Assembly (NCBI RefSeq): GCF_902459465.1
Contig: NC_047076.1
Coordinates: forward strand, 1,488,001-1,552,000
DNA: 64,000 nucleotides
Source of the DNA: Asterias rubens
Lineage: Eukaryota; Echinodermata; Asteroidea; Forcipulatida; Asteriidae
Direction of reading: 5' to 3'
The position numbers were made by a program, and so were the translations under genes. Positions within the stretch are counted from its first letter, which is position 1. Each line of letters begins with the position of its first letter. The notes under the pieces were generated by a model. That model had not been told where the DNA came from and ran no database searches. It saw nothing but the letters and a program-made list of their open reading frames with translations. Shown in pieces: positions 11,701 to 22,104 of the stretch.

Positions 11701-14700
11701 TCTCAGTATAATATCATAACTGGTTAATGGGATTTTACATGCTAAAATAATTTTCGTCTTCCTGAGACGAAAATTATTTTGTGACTTGTTTTTACTAATT
11801 TCTCAAAAACTACAGCACCTCAGTTAGTAATATTTGAAGGGAAGCTTTCCACTATCATTATCTTCAAACCCTGTAAGTTTAATGTAAATCTGAGGACATT
11901 TTAAAAAAGTACCCAAATCCTTTAAAACAGAACATTATTCTTAAACAAATTCTGCTAAGCAAGAATAAGCAGAATACCAGTCACAGATGCTTCATGCAAA
12001 ATTGCATTATAGCTGGTAACCGTTAAACAAAAAAAATAAAAAAAAGGATTCCTGTTGTGTTTTTTTAGCTCCCTTGGGAGTATAAAGCCCCGGGCTGCAG
12101 TGGCGGTCTGTAGGCCTTCTCATACACAATATCAACCTTTAATTTTGTTCAACAGTCTACATCAAATATTCTTGAATGATTCTGTGTTGTTTTGACTTGA
12201 AGGTCAGGTATGCCAGAAACGATGGAGCAACTTCTTGAGAGACAGTGGGATCAAGGGTCAGAGTTCCTGATGCATCAAGCCACTCATCTTGACAGTGAGT
12301 TAATCACATCCTTATTCTTTATAGAGCCTTCTTTCACTAACTTCTTATTTCTCTGGTAATGCAAGAGGCTTGCTACATGTACCTGCTACAGTCCCGCCTT
12401 CAAGTGCCCCCCCCCCCTTTTTTTGAAATTTTTATTTTTAATTTTTATTTTTTTTATAAACATTGGGATGGGTGGTTTTTAACTGTGGGGTTGGTATTAG
12501 GGGACATTCTTTGTGGCAGGATGGCTTTGTAGAGGTGCTGGTCACCTGTTCCTCCTCGCCACTCACTGGCTTGGTATTTTTTAGCTATTTTGCTTCTTTG
12601 TTTCTTCAGGCATGCAACTCTTCTGCGTTTCCGCGGAACTCTGCGTTTTTTGTGTGTTAAAAAAAAAAAAAAAAAAAATCTGATTTTTTTTTAAAAGCCT
12701 AATATATGCCTGGCAACAACAGTGCACAACTACAATCATGTAAAATAAGCCTAGAACATGCTAACAGTGCAGTGCACCTAAGAGCATATTAAACCATTGT
12801 GGGTATCATGTCCCGTGGCGTTTCGGCTGCCTCGCTCTGCACTTGCGTTGTGCCTTTGAAAATGTCCTCTTTTTTTTCAACGGGCAGTTGCCTGCCTGTT
12901 TCTTTATGTATCGATTTGTATATTTATATTTTTATGCCAGTGTTAAGTCTAATAAAACTAAAACTCAACCTAGGCTGCATTCGCATACAGGACTTGATTC
13001 TTTTGGGAAAATCCACAAGACCACAGGACTCGTATCATAAAATGTTTAGAAATAACTTTACAAGAATAAGGCTAGATTTCAAGAAGATTCATCTTAACAT
13101 GACTTGTCAGTATTACGATAGTAATGTGTTCTTTGACTTCACACTTGGCTAAGCAACTGCCATTGATTTGCAGTTAAAATCAATCTGAGCTCTTTGTGAA
13201 ATCAGCCCGTGAATCAAACTAAGAAAAAAACTCAGTTTAACATTGGCTGTTTTTTCTTATTAAGCACTAAGACATTGTCTCCATGGGTAAGTATATTTTA
13301 TTAACACAAAAAGTAGCTAAGCACAACAACAAACTTATGCTTACTAGAATAACATAACCAGCTGAAACACAATGTCTCATGAAGAATTTGTGACTGTATC
13401 CTGCTCATTTCCACAAAGCAAATATTGATAAGCAATTTTTTATGTTAAGCAGCTCTATGAAATTGGGCCCTAAACCAAATTAAATGAAATATGAAACTAA
13501 TGTGTTCTTGTCTGTGCTCCACAGTTGCGTCCCTGCTGTCTTGTTTGTATCAAATACGGCAAGAGAACACCCGTCTAGAAGAGCACCTTACATCTCTTGT
13601 CCAACGTCGGGATCACCTTATTGCCGTCAACCTGCGCCTCGCGAGGCCTCTGCACCAAGGAGGGTCCCCAGAGAACTCAAGACGGAGTCCAAGGTTTAAC
13701 AATGTGATACACTCAGATGGGACGACCATGAGTGCTAGTAGTCAGGTATTGATAGCAAGTCTTTTGGAAGGATGTTCTTGAGTGGGGGCAGAGATTGTAT
13801 ACAGGGTGGGAGTTTTTAAAAAGGGCAAACAACAAAAAATCAAAAATCAGAGAAAGAAGAACATCATGCCTCAATAAGAAACCAGTTCCTTATTGAAACT
13901 CTACATCAGCAACTTAAAAATTGCTGATGTAAAAGTTGCTGACTTAGAGTTTGAATAAGGTACTGGTTTCTTATTAAGGCATGATATTCTTCTTACTCTG
14001 ATTTCTGACTTTTTTGGGCTCTTTTTTTGGCCTACACCATTTATACCTGTAGGTTAGCCTTTGTACTTCCCCCCCCCTTCTCCCAAGAACCAAAAAACGT
14101 GTCTGCTCATTTCTTCCAATGCACACTCGTGATTGCTTTATGTAATAACAGATCTGTAACTGTGCTATTTGATCCATTTACTTTCCTTTTATATAACATT
14201 TACTTGGCTTGTCCCCTTTCGTGTTGCTCCTACGAAAGCCCATCTAGTTTTTATGTAGTTAGTAGTCTTTAAGTGCTACCACACCCTCAAATGCAAGTTT
14301 GTTAACAAATTCATTGATTAAGTTTGATTTGTCAGAAATGTAACTCGTCTTTGGTGAAAGTGGACAATGAGAGGACTTTGTCGTAATGGTGTTTATTTTG
14401 ATTTGTTTTCTTCAAGGAGCTGAACAGCAGTCGGAGCAGTACCCAAAGCCTAAGTCACTCCTTCAATCAATCCTTAAATCACTCTTACAACCAGTCTCCC
14501 TCATCGGCTGCCCTCTCCCACCCTCACGGCAACCCGACCATCAATCTCAATCATTCCCAGTCGTCACTTCACCCTTCCAGTACTCCGCAGAACAACGGCC
14601 TGTCTCATCTTCCCGTCATGCCGTCCCCGATTCCCTCGTCGCAGTCTTCCCGCCATAGCCCCGCCCACTCCCACACCTCAACACCCCTGTCCTCGTCCTC

Positions 14701-16736
14701 ACATGGTACAGTCCAAGTCATCCCGGGTCATGGGCAGGCGACCCCACCTCCAGGTCGACTTACTCCGGGTCATGGGCAGGGACGTATGACCCCAAGCCAG
14801 GAGCGGATGACCCCAGTGCTGGTCAAGACATCTCTGGGTCAAAGTTCATCAGGTCATGGGTCAGAAGGTCATAAAAGAGTACCATCAAGGGACAGGTGAG
14901 TTGTTTATAAATCAAGTAAACCAATCTCCTTATCAAGTTTTCCGAACGAAACAAAAGTTCTGTTTCAACCCTAGCAGAGTCTTTCTCGAAGGCTAAATGG
15001 TAACATAACAAACATGACTAGGTATATAAGTGTAACAGAAACAGTCAAGTGAAAATATATAGAGAGAGGCACACAGAAAAAAGCAAGGGGTAAACAATGA
15101 ATAGGGATGACTGGGTAAGAATTACAATGATTCTTTGAACCTAGAACTTGACATCGATTAAAAACCTTGACTTCTGGGTTTCTGTACGAGTGTCATACGA
15201 GTTTCCTTGTATGCTCCTTTTTCCCCAGCACAAGTACGGAGTCGTCCCATTCAAGTCGTGACAGTACAAGTCGTGATCAACCTACTCAACTCCTTGGGGT
15301 CAATCCAGGGGTCAACCCAGCAATCCATCCAGCAATGCTCTTACAACATCAAAACCTTAATACACTGGTACAGCAGCATCTTACAACTGTAAGTTTCACT
15401 TATGATTATTCATCAGATGTGCATAATTAGACACACCACCTCTGATTATTCATCAGATTTGCATAACTAGACACACCCAACTAACTCAGTTTTGTTATGA
15501 ATTCTCATGATTGGTGATTAATTGATAGATACAGCATATTTGCATGAAGCCTCTTGCCAAAGGGATAGAAAGTTTGACCAACCAAACTTACTACTTCCCT
15601 TGACGACTGACAGAGTATACTGTTCGAAATCTTTAGTCCTTTGGGTCTTCTGATCTGGTCTACACAGTGTCACCGCAAAATGTTTCTTATTAATATTTCT
15701 TTGTTGTTATTTACAGGAACAGCATCAGCAACTTGTGTACCAAATGATGCAAACTCAAAACCCAGGGTTAGGTCTATCCGTCGTTCTCCCCCCTGGCATT
15801 GGAACGGCCACCACAGCAGCATCCCTTCTGCCCGTCAATGGGGAATTACAATCAATGAGTGGGCATACTCAATCACAGAGTACGAGTAGACCTAAGGTAT
15901 GACATCATCAGCCTATAAATAGAATGAGTTAAAGGGGATTGGGAATCCATTCGTAATCTTTGAATTTTCTTGAATTAGTATCTATTCAACCTTTACTTTG
16001 CCTTTTTTTTTCTGATTGTAAGAACTTGGACGCTTTTCCTTTCTGAATATGTAAAATTTACAAAATAATTTCTCAAATTTGTCCACAATCCCGGCCCAAG
16101 TGCTTAGGTTAGTGACAATAAACATACCCCGTGTCCCTGCTCAATGTTAATGACCTCAGCTCGAGTGCAGACCGCGAAATGAGAGCCACTCTTGAACGTG
16201 GGCCAGGGCTCAACGAGAGTTGGCTGTGATTATAGGCCCTTTTTGCAGAATTGATGCAACTGAAAGACACAGAACACTATTGGTAATTGTCAAAGACCAG
16301 TCTTCTCACTTGAGCTCAATGGGTCATCGAAGTTGCGAGACAATAATGAAAGAAAAAACACCCTTGTCACTAGAAGTTGTGTGCCTTTAGACGGTTGATT
16401 TCGAGACCTCAAATTCTAAATCTGAGGTCTCAAAATCAAATTCGTGGAAAATTACTTCTTTCTCAAAAACTGTGTCACTTCAGAAGGAGCCGTTTCTGAA
16501 AATGATTTATACCATCAACCTCTTCCCATTACTTGTCACCAAGTTTTATACCAATAATTATTTTGAGTAATTGTGTCCACTGCCTTTAAGAAAAGTGCCC
16601 ATAGCTGCAGTATCTATGTCAACTTTACTAAAGCTTTATTTACATCTTACAAATCCTATAATGACTATTTTGTTAATTTTTTTTTCAGAGTCCGAGAGGC
16701 GAAAGGAGACAGACAAATTCCAAAGACAAGAGCTAG
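2749..16736 (+). CDS. MLLT10: MLLT10/MLLT6 (AF10/AF17) family PHD-finger protein
   Basis: Chromatin reader. Vertebrate AF10 reads unmodified H3K27 through its PHD-zinc knuckle-PHD module and recruits the H3K79 methyltransferase DOT1L through an octapeptide-leucine zipper. Coding exons: 2749-2857, 4032-4111, 4688-4742, 6421-6530, 7520-7623, 8322-8415, 8590-10282, 11338-11449, 12203-12294, 13525-13745, 14417-14895, 15229-15388, 15717-15896, 16689-16736. All have GT/AG borders and matching phases; they sum to 3537 nt (1178 aa plus TAG). Human AF10 is about 1070 aa. The start MKEMIGGCCVCGDERGW is nearly the vertebrate N-terminus. Order: PZP (residues 1-184), a long basic/Ser-rich linker with AT-hook-like PGRGRK (474-479) and lysine/arginine clusters (663-675, 698-701), octapeptide EQLLERQW (794-801), leucine zipper (from 817), then a Ser/Gln/His-rich tail. 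Vertebrates have two paralogues; this may be the single invertebrate orthologue, which I infer. One oddity is the exon 3/4 junction, which gives DNGSWAH where relatives usually have Gly. Confidence 0.96.
4945..5308. repeat. Foldback MITE, family TTAA-A, complete copy
   Basis: Runs from TTAAAGACACTGGACACT to AGTGTCCACTGCCTTTAA in MLLT10 intron 3. The ~360-bp body has the family's internal phrases (tgtgtgctttcagatgctt, gaaaattacttctttc). It has no ORF of its own. Confidence 0.88.
5645..5828. repeat. Foldback MITE, GC-rich 'CGCGCGATGGTCGCG' family, copy 1
   Basis: A ~180-bp inverted repeat in MLLT10 intron 3, opening tttaggccggtttatagtc and closing gactgtaactcggccttta. The arms contain cgcgcgatggtcgcgc. 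A second copy sits at 26316-26469. Confidence 0.85.
6056..6345. repeat. Foldback MITE, 'GGGCCCAATTTCATAG' family, long variant
   Basis: Terminal inverted repeats gggcccaatttcatagtgc and gcgctatgaaattgggcc bound a ~290-bp element in MLLT10 intron 3, just before exon 4. The interior is rich in gttagc/gcttac words and holds one perfect CRE-like TGACGTCA near 6211. Confidence 0.85.
6553..6800. repeat. Dispersed 'GGTGCCCTTTGCAAAG' repeat
   Basis: This intronic stretch contains gtggtgccctttgcaaag, ttaccagagagaaaatgc and ccttcaagagtgaagttc. All recur near 29225, 29730, 35531, 45330 and 63556. It looks like an interspersed repeat of unknown class; ends were not resolved. Confidence 0.6.
7770..8000 (-). 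repeat. tRNA-derived SINE
   Basis: Contains aaattcgaacccatgcc, the reverse complement of a tRNA T-arm (Pol III B box), and a D-arm-like region in taccactagaccactgagc. Flanking sequence (actctttactttcccgag, gcaacgatttaatagat) matches the copies at 42115-42800. This copy is diverged and sits in MLLT10 intron 5. Confidence 0.75.
8072..8277. repeat. Foldback MITE, 'GGGCCCAATTTCATAG' family
   Basis: Ends agggcccagtttcataaag and ttttggaaatgggccct bound a ~205-bp element in MLLT10 intron 5. It contains the typical gcttagcagaa and ggctggtaacc words. Confidence 0.82.
8590..10282 (+). other. MLLT10: MLLT10 exon 7: large disordered linker exon (1693 nt)
   Basis: One exon encodes about half the protein (residue 185 onward). 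It starts with a Lys-rich segment, then an Ala/Glu/Arg/Lys tandem repeat (residues 282-407). Next comes a Ser/Thr/Pro-rich tract with an AT-hook-like PGRGRK, and basic clusters RERKKHRSGKRK and NKKRRSS that could be nuclear localisation signals. The acceptor is ttttttcag at 8581-8589; the donor GTAAG follows AATG at 10282. The linker is far less conserved than the PZP. The NLS and AT-hook assignments are by motif only. Confidence 0.9.
8881..9258 (+). repeat. 39-bp coding minisatellite, 13-aa unit
   Basis: About 9.7 units of 39 bp encode variants of LSEGRVAESKAAR. The units around 8940-9060 are almost identical at DNA level. Later units drift to LAEARAAESKAAR, LSEGRLAESKAAR and LSEARAAEVKATR. 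Unit length is a multiple of three, so copy-number change keeps the frame. High Ala and alternating Glu/Arg/Lys suggest a helical, possibly single-helix segment. The low DNA divergence suggests recent expansion and probable length polymorphism. Confidence 0.92.
10302..10830. repeat. Degenerate ~19-21-bp tandem repeat
   Basis: About 25 imperfect units of the type aacctccctgctactagta fill the start of MLLT10 intron 7. The most regular part is 10490-10620, with the unit aacctcccttctatcggta. It is pyrimidine-rich and full of ggtaaa and agtaaa, which resemble splice donors. It begins 20 bases after the exon 7 donor. Confidence 0.85.
10907..11298. repeat. Foldback MITE, family TTAA-A, complete copy
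   Basis: Opens TTAAAGGCAGTGGACACT and closes agtgtccagtgtctttaa, with the family's central palindrome (gagacctcagatttagaa / tttgaggtctcgaaatc). It lies in MLLT10 intron 7, 39 bp upstream of exon 8. Confidence 0.9.
11516..12030. repeat. 'GGGCCCAATTTCATAG' MITE interrupted by a TTAA foldback MITE
   Basis: The outer element starts ggcccaattttatagagct at 11518 and resumes after the insertion with aacagaacattattctt and ctgctaagcaagaataagc. A second foldback (11541-11925, 385 bp) sits inside it. The insert opens TTAAAGGGTCTATGTAC and closes gtacccaaatcctttaa, with a central ttttcgtct / agacgaaaa hairpin. Removing the insert plus one TTAA leaves gctgTTAAaacaga, close to the uninterrupted family sequence at 8072. 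Confidence 0.85.
12399..12680. repeat. Low-complexity homopolymer tracts
   Basis: A poly-C run near 12407-12417 followed by T-rich sequence, and a poly-A run near 12659-12678, in MLLT10 intron 9. The sequence between has no conserved feature. Confidence 0.7.
13205..13470. repeat. Foldback MITE remnants ending in ATTGGGCCC
   Basis: The right part (about 13300-13470) reads through aagtagctaagca and gcttactagaataa to gcagctctatgaaattgggcc, the right terminus of the GGGCCCAATTTCATAG family. The left part is diverged and abuts a piece ending tttgtgaaatcagccc. It ends about 55 bp upstream of exon 10. Confidence 0.7.
13810..14030. repeat. Foldback element in MLLT10 intron 10
   Basis: Arms aagaacatcatgcctcaata and ttaaggcatgatattcttct, plus inner arms accagttccttattgaaac and tgaataaggtactggtttc, pair around a centre near 13922. 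A diverged half-copy of the right arm appears near 59035-59095 (gcatgatattctttctactc). Confidence 0.85.
14417..16736 (+). other. MLLT10: MLLT10 exons 11-14: low-complexity C-terminal tail
   Basis: Four exons encode a tail rich in Ser, Gln, His, Asn and Pro. It has short repeated phrases (PGHGQ, MTPSQERMTP) and a Gln/His stretch (LVQQHLTT, EQHQQLVYQMMQ). The last exon (16689-16736) is only 48 nt, ends in SKDKS and stops with TAG. The splice phases 14895/15229, 15388/15717 and 15896/16689 all join in frame. No folded domain is recognised; such Q-rich tails occur in AF10 and AF17 too. Confidence 0.88.
16262..16589. repeat. Foldback MITE, family TTAA-A, slightly decayed
   Basis: Opens gaaagacacagaacactatt and closes ttgtgtccactgcctttaa. 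The central palindrome tcgagacctcaaattctaa / atctgaggtctcaaaatc is intact. It lies in the last MLLT10 intron, about 100 bp before exon 14. Confidence 0.85.
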
Positions 16737-17216
16737 CATTTAGCTTCCCTTCCTGTTCAATATAAAGTAAGTGACGACCCTTAGCTAATTATCAAGTTAT
16801 AATTTGTTTAGTTAATTATGATAATTTTATTTTGTAATTTTTTTTAAATATGCTTAAAATATTCCTGCTGTTTAAGTTAGTCACTGAAATTGAGTTTTTG
16901 TTATTGTTCCCTTGTCTATCACAGTTTTTTTGATAAGTACCTGATTTTATGTTTTGAACTGTTTGTGCCAAAACTGTACAATTTTACACGTAATTAGTAT
17001 GGACGCTTTTTTTACATATCAATTATTGGTTTATTTGTTTGTTTAGTGAACACTTCAATCTTTGTACATTTTTTGGATGAAAGTTTGATCAGCTACATTA
17101 AGATTGTTTACTTGCCCCTCAAAGTTAAAAGACTACGTACGCCATTGGTAAAAGATTGTTCGTTTTTTAATACTGAGAATGAAGAGGATGGACATTTTAT
17201 TTGAAATTGATAAGTG

Positions 17217-17436
17217 CAAAATTTCATGCCTCTGCTTACCACACCATTCTCTGCTTACTGTGCAAGCGCCGAATATCTATGTAGCGGTGTAAGCGATGAA
17301 TGCCTAGTAACAAGGTACACCCACGACACAAGCAAAAATTCCCTGCTAACTTATACGCTGAAATATGCTTGATGTAAACACAGAATTTCTTGCTTCTGTA
17401 TGCGCCAAGTAAGCAGAGCCATGCAATTGGGCTCAG
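17217..17436. repeat. Foldback MITE with 'TCTGCTTAC' ends
   Basis: Left aaaatttcatgcctctgctta and right aagtaagcagagccatgcaa are inverted repeats. The interior repeats gcttac and gtaagc words. It resembles the element at 19358-19670 and the long variant at 6056. Confidence 0.75.
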
Positions 17437-17692
17437 TTCTTTGCATTGCCCAAGCCCACAGAAGCACCTTCCCTGTTGCAGTGTGATTTTCCAAATAAAT
17501 TGCAAATGGCAGCCATGGTTTGAATATTTTTGCAATGGTAACATCTGCAGTATGATTTAGGATGAATAGCGTCCCATTTAATAAAAACAACTCCACTTTT
17601 ATCGATGGTGTACAAAATGTCAGAATTATGTATATTTTTTCACATGTCATGTTATGTGCAGGATATGAATATGTACAGTAAACAAAACATTA

Positions 17693-17698
17693 AATAAA
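17693..17698 (+). terminator. Candidate poly(A) signal for MLLT10
   Basis: AATAAA about 960 bp after the MLLT10 stop codon, the first canonical hexamer found in this strand after the gene. Later hexamers could be used instead. Confidence 0.35.
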
Positions 17699-17914
17699 TC
17701 TCAGGAAAAAAAGTACATATACCTGTAAAAAATACTTGAAAAAATACTCTGAAGTCTAGAGATAAAAAGTAGATCTTTGCTCGTTATGAAGGAAGGAACA
17801 AGACTTCTGACATAACTATTTTTTGAGAAAAAAACCACTTCCTTATGGAAGTATATTGACTGAATAGTTGTTTTAATTCGGATTAAGACTGTCTTTCGAA
17901 GTCTTACTCGATCT

Positions 17915-18160
17915 CTTACTTGTGTCCTTGAGCAAGGCACTTGACCATAATTGCTTCGTAAAAGTTGGGAAGGTAGTGCATTCTGCTCTACCTGCCGGGC
18001 TCTTAGTATACAAATATTCAGTGCTTCGAGTGCTATGGTTAAAACTACGACTCCCAAAGGTGATCCCCAGAGCGTTCTATGTTCCTGAGGTGCAGCCGAG
18101 GGAAAAAGGAACGGTCCGGGGATCACCGAGGGGGTCAGAGTGTTAACCATATCACGAGTA
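17915..18160. repeat. Interspersed repeat with internal foldback
   Basis: The phrase ttgagcaaggcacttgacc at the left resembles a motif common in animal SINEs. To its right, ggtgatccccagagcgttc and gaacggtccggggatcacc form a ~19-bp inverted repeat around 18090. The class is uncertain. Confidence 0.5.
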
Positions 18161-18267
18161 AAAGCAGTCAATATTTGTTTAATAAAACCCCAACAGACTA
18201 TTTATCATCCCCGTACACGTAATGTTCGTACGCGCGTTTCAGGTGGGTAAAAAGACGTCTGGGTACT

Positions 18268-18304
18268 GCACGCTGTGTGATAGTCGTGGGACTATCACAC
18301 GGCA
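18268..18304. other. Short perfect hairpin
   Basis: gtgtgatagtc and gactatcacac form an 11-bp perfect stem with a short loop. It lies in otherwise unassigned DNA, and no surrounding RNA gene is recognised. Confidence 0.6.
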
Positions 18305-19357
18305 AACCATGCACTATCACAAAGCTGCCGTTTCTAGTCAAACTAAGACATATCATGTGACATGCTCTAAACCAATGAAAAGGCAGAAAATTTGTAAGGG
18401 GTGTTATAATTTGTGATAACCATGCCTTAAGGGCTGTGAAGGGGGTAACAGGAGTAGGTAGCAACGTGCCTCTGGTGGCAATTGATTTGTGCCAATAGCC
18501 CAAAACCTTGAAGTGGCCATCCTGCCTTGTGATGTTAGGCGATCTCTCATAAAAAATATATAAACAAATATAATAAAATTATTTGCGCATTTTAAAAGAA
18601 TCTGATCGATTTTTGTTTCCTGAAATTAAATCCAGGTTTTTCTTTATTGTGAAATTACACAAACATTACCAAACATTCAAAAGAAGTACGCAGGGATTTA
18701 TTTTGAAAGTTGCAAACACATACGTGACATAAAGCTTTGTTTTTGTCTCATATGTGATGCTTAGTTTCCCAGCTTTGATGGATGTTTTTAATGTTCCCTA
18801 CTTCCCTGTCACTTTTTAAAGTGAATTTCACTTATGACCAAAAGTACTGTAAAGTCTGCTTTGAAGAAAAGATTATTAAATGTTGTAATTTTTTTAATTT
18901 GATGTATTTTTGTAAGATTTGGAAAATGGAAACCTAAAGTTTTAATTTATTTATTTATGGTGTTTAAAGATGAATATCTTTCTTTTCTCCAAAAGGTTAA
19001 ATTTGTTCTTTTTTCTTTCTTTTTTTCTTTCTCATTTCTGTAGTTTAATTTGTTAATATTTTCAAGTTTTCCATTTTTATATGATAAGAAGTTTGAGTGT
19101 TTAATTTTTGTTCTTTTGAGTTAGATTATTTTGTTTCATTCCATCCATGTTCTTACAAAAGTGCATATATGTTAAATTGGAAGTTAAACCTTCTTCTCAC
19201 AAACACTCAAAAGTAGAATCAGATCTTTCCCAGATTTTTCTTTGGCACCAAAGGGTCTGTGTACGGTTGGTATAGACTTTGGAAATTAATGGCAATAAAA
19301 ACTTAATAAGACATACATGTACAGAAGCTTTGGATAGTGTTTACCCTATTCACCTGG

Positions 19358-19670
19358 GCCCAATTTCATGGCTTTGCTTACTGTAAGCACAGAATCAGCG
19401 CTTACGGAAGCAGGGAATTCTGTGCTTACGGCAAGCGTATTTCACAGGTTAGCGGCGAATTTTGGCTTCTGCGCGTGCGTATTTCACGTTACTAGGCATT
19501 CTACGATTACAATTTCATGGCTCTGCTTACCGCCGAATTCTGCGCTTACGATCGCGATTCTCTAGCTTACAAGGCTAGCGCAGAATTGCGGCGCTCGCAT
19601 GTAAGCGGAGAATCGCGATCGTAAGCGCAGAATTTGGCGGTAAGCAGAATAATCTTGGATCGCCATTTTG
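19358..19670. repeat. Foldback MITE with ~38-bp GC-rich stem
   Basis: Starts gggcccaatttcatggctt. Its right half is a strong palindrome: ctgcttaccgccgaattctg / cagaatttggcggtaagcag, and gcgcttacgatcgcgattct pairs with agaatcgcgatcgtaagcgc. The stem spans 19523-19647 and contains repeated gcttac/gtaagc words. It lies in non-coding DNA after MLLT10. Confidence 0.85.
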
Positions 19671-20077
19671 GTGGTCAATGTCAACGTGCGTTATTCAGTG
19701 ATGTGTGCATTTTTAAACGACGCAGCGTTTACATCGTGTACACATAAACATAACTGCCAACCAAAATGGTCAGCGTACAAAAGTGGCCGCGTGTGACGTG
19801 CGTGCAAGGGGTCAATAATGCATTTTAAGAAACTTTTCAGTTCCAAATAATTTGGTTATGGGAAAAGATATCACCCCATCTCCCCCGAATCATCAATCTG
19901 GGAAGCGTTACTGACAGTATGGTTTCTCAGATTGTGTATTCCAATTGCAGATTATTCTTCCTGTGTGGATGTAACCGCTTCAGGTTTTCAGCCATATATC
20001 TCAAAAACGCTAACACCCTTTGAAATGAAATTTTAAGACAGGTTATGGTACAACGATTTGGGATTGAAGGGTTCAAA

Positions 20078-20221
20078 TGGGAGACTTTGGAACGCTAGGT
20101 GGCAGCAGACTTACCAGGTAAATTTCCATTGTTTACGTAGTTTGAGCACGCACACACTACCAAAAATAATGGATTTTACCTGGAAAGTCTGCTGCCACCA
20201 AGCGTCGCAAAAGTCTCCTAT
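20078..20221. repeat. Foldback MITE, 'GGCAGCAGACTTACCAGG' family, copy 1
   Basis: Outer arms gggagactttgg / aaagtctccta and inner arms ggtggcagcagacttacc / ggaaagtctgctgccacc define a ~144-bp element. The second copy is at 36549-36721, next to the FTCD stop codon. Confidence 0.85.
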
Positions 20222-22104
20222 TACCAAACGTACACAGTCTCTTTAAGATAGATTAAGTAGAATGTTGGTGCAAAAATGAAAACAGTCAGTTTAAAAATGT
20301 TCACCCTGTTGTAGTTTATTGGAATTAATTTGTTAGAATTTGTAATCTTTATATGAACATATTTTAAAGTGTGCAAATTAGTATTGGAGAACAGACCATG
20401 TTTTTATCTCTGTACATAAATACTTTACCAGTTTGTAACATGGATTTTTTATAGAGGTTAGGGAGTCAAAGCTTTTCATACTGGATGTATATTGGTTGAT
20501 TGCAAAGATTAACTCTCTAGATCACTGGAATTTTAGTTGTGTGTTTGACTTTGTACATGTACATGTAGTAGAAAATTTTGGATTATTTGGTGTATATTTT
20601 AGGAATTCCTTGTTAACATAAACACTGATATGGCTGCATACTATTTAACTGTGGTATTAGTATTTCTTTTTTATTAAAACCCTTTTTTACGGTGGCCTGA
20701 AGACAAGAAGAATTTTTAAAGTCACAGCTTCAGACAGCAGGTTGATTGGTGATTTGGGTATTTTTTGATTGTAGGATGAAAATTGCCGAAATCTGCAGTC
20801 ATCTTAATCCTAACCGTTGATTAATATTGGTCTTAAATAGACTGTTGGTTCCCTCACGGAGACCAAGGCTATAGTTGTTAAACCACTAGCTACAGAGCGT
20901 CTAAGAAAAACCTATACACTTTTGGGACAGCTGTTGAATAAAAAACTGTTGAGTCAAAAATAATTCATGACTGGGTGAGCACTGCTCACTTTTGTAAAGG
21001 GTATGACAATTATGTTGCACAGTAATTAGCCTTCCAATCTGTGAGAGTACTTTGGAGCTTACAAAATTCATTCCAAGGTGTCGACTACTTATTCTTCAGT
21101 GAGCAGTGCTCACCCAAGCATGAACTATTTTCAGACTTTTTGGTGTCATATTAAAGTTGAATCCATAAGCTATCCATACAACTAAACCTTTTCCCCCAGA
21201 ATCATATATTTTTTATTCGGCAGCCATTTCAAAAGTGTTTAGTTTTTTTTTGAGACACATGGTAGGCCTATTAGGGAACCAAACCGAAATGGCAGCCAGT
21301 ACATGCCTAGACTCAACCTAGCCAAACTTTAAAGATACTTTTTATCAAGTAATAGTTATAACATACAAGCGACAATGGAACACACTTGTTGGAGTTTAAA
21401 TGTCTTTTAAATTTGTCATAAAAAACATATATTATAAAAAAAAACTAAAAAGATTTGTATCTGTTTTTGATACCTCATAAAACTTTATAGAATAAAACAA
21501 TTTTAACACAGTTAATTAACAGTTTAAAAAATGTACATGTAGTTTGTATTATTCTCACATTATTTCAAATTACTTTGTGTCAAGTAATTCCACACTGATT
21601 GTAAACGAGGTATAGTAAATGTAGTTTCGTAACTTCTTAAGTAAAAACGTTACCACAGAATCTAACTATAATTTTGTGTTCACCAGTTAACATAATTGTC
21701 ACAAAATTGATTATTTGGGGTTCGTATTAAGTTGGTATTACTGTGCTCGGATGAAGCAGACACTTTTTTACATGGACTTATCAAGTTGAATTTATTCTGA
21801 AATTGTTTTTTTTTGCAGAGTAAAGAGTAAAGACACTTTGATGTTTGACTACAAAAAATGTAAAGAGTTTTTTTCACAAAATAATGTGTGCACTCATTTT
21901 GCTAAACTCACCTTTGATATTTTTTTATTTCCTGTGAACCACCTTAAATCCATCAGAATCAAACAGCTGGTTCTGTTGGATTCTGTTGGACTGAGGACTA
22001 CACGACTACCAACATGATTACGTGTAGAGTAAGGTCATATAGCACAGGGCTCAACATTTTAGGGAAGGGGGGGGGGAATTCACAAGACTCCAGGGCTTGA
22101 AACT

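Larger units (their letters stand above)
12203..13745 (+). other. MLLT10: MLLT10 exons 9-10: octapeptide motif and leucine zipper
   Basis: Exon 9 (12203-12294) ends the Ser-rich linker and encodes TMEQLLERQWDQG, containing the AF10/AF17 octapeptide EQLLERQW at 12225-12248. Exon 10 (13525-13745) continues with a heptad-leucine coiled coil: LLSCLYQIRQENTRLEEHL, then LVQRRDHLIAVNLRL. In mammals this OM-LZ binds DOT1L, and it is retained in leukaemic MLL-AF10 fusions. Its preservation implies that a DOT1L partnership is conserved here (inference). Confidence 0.92.

Noticed and set aside
17236..18503. Overlapping frames of 60-156 codons on both strands
   Set aside because: They fall in foldback repeats and AT-rich 3' sequence, lack conserved motifs and cover both strands of the same palindromes.
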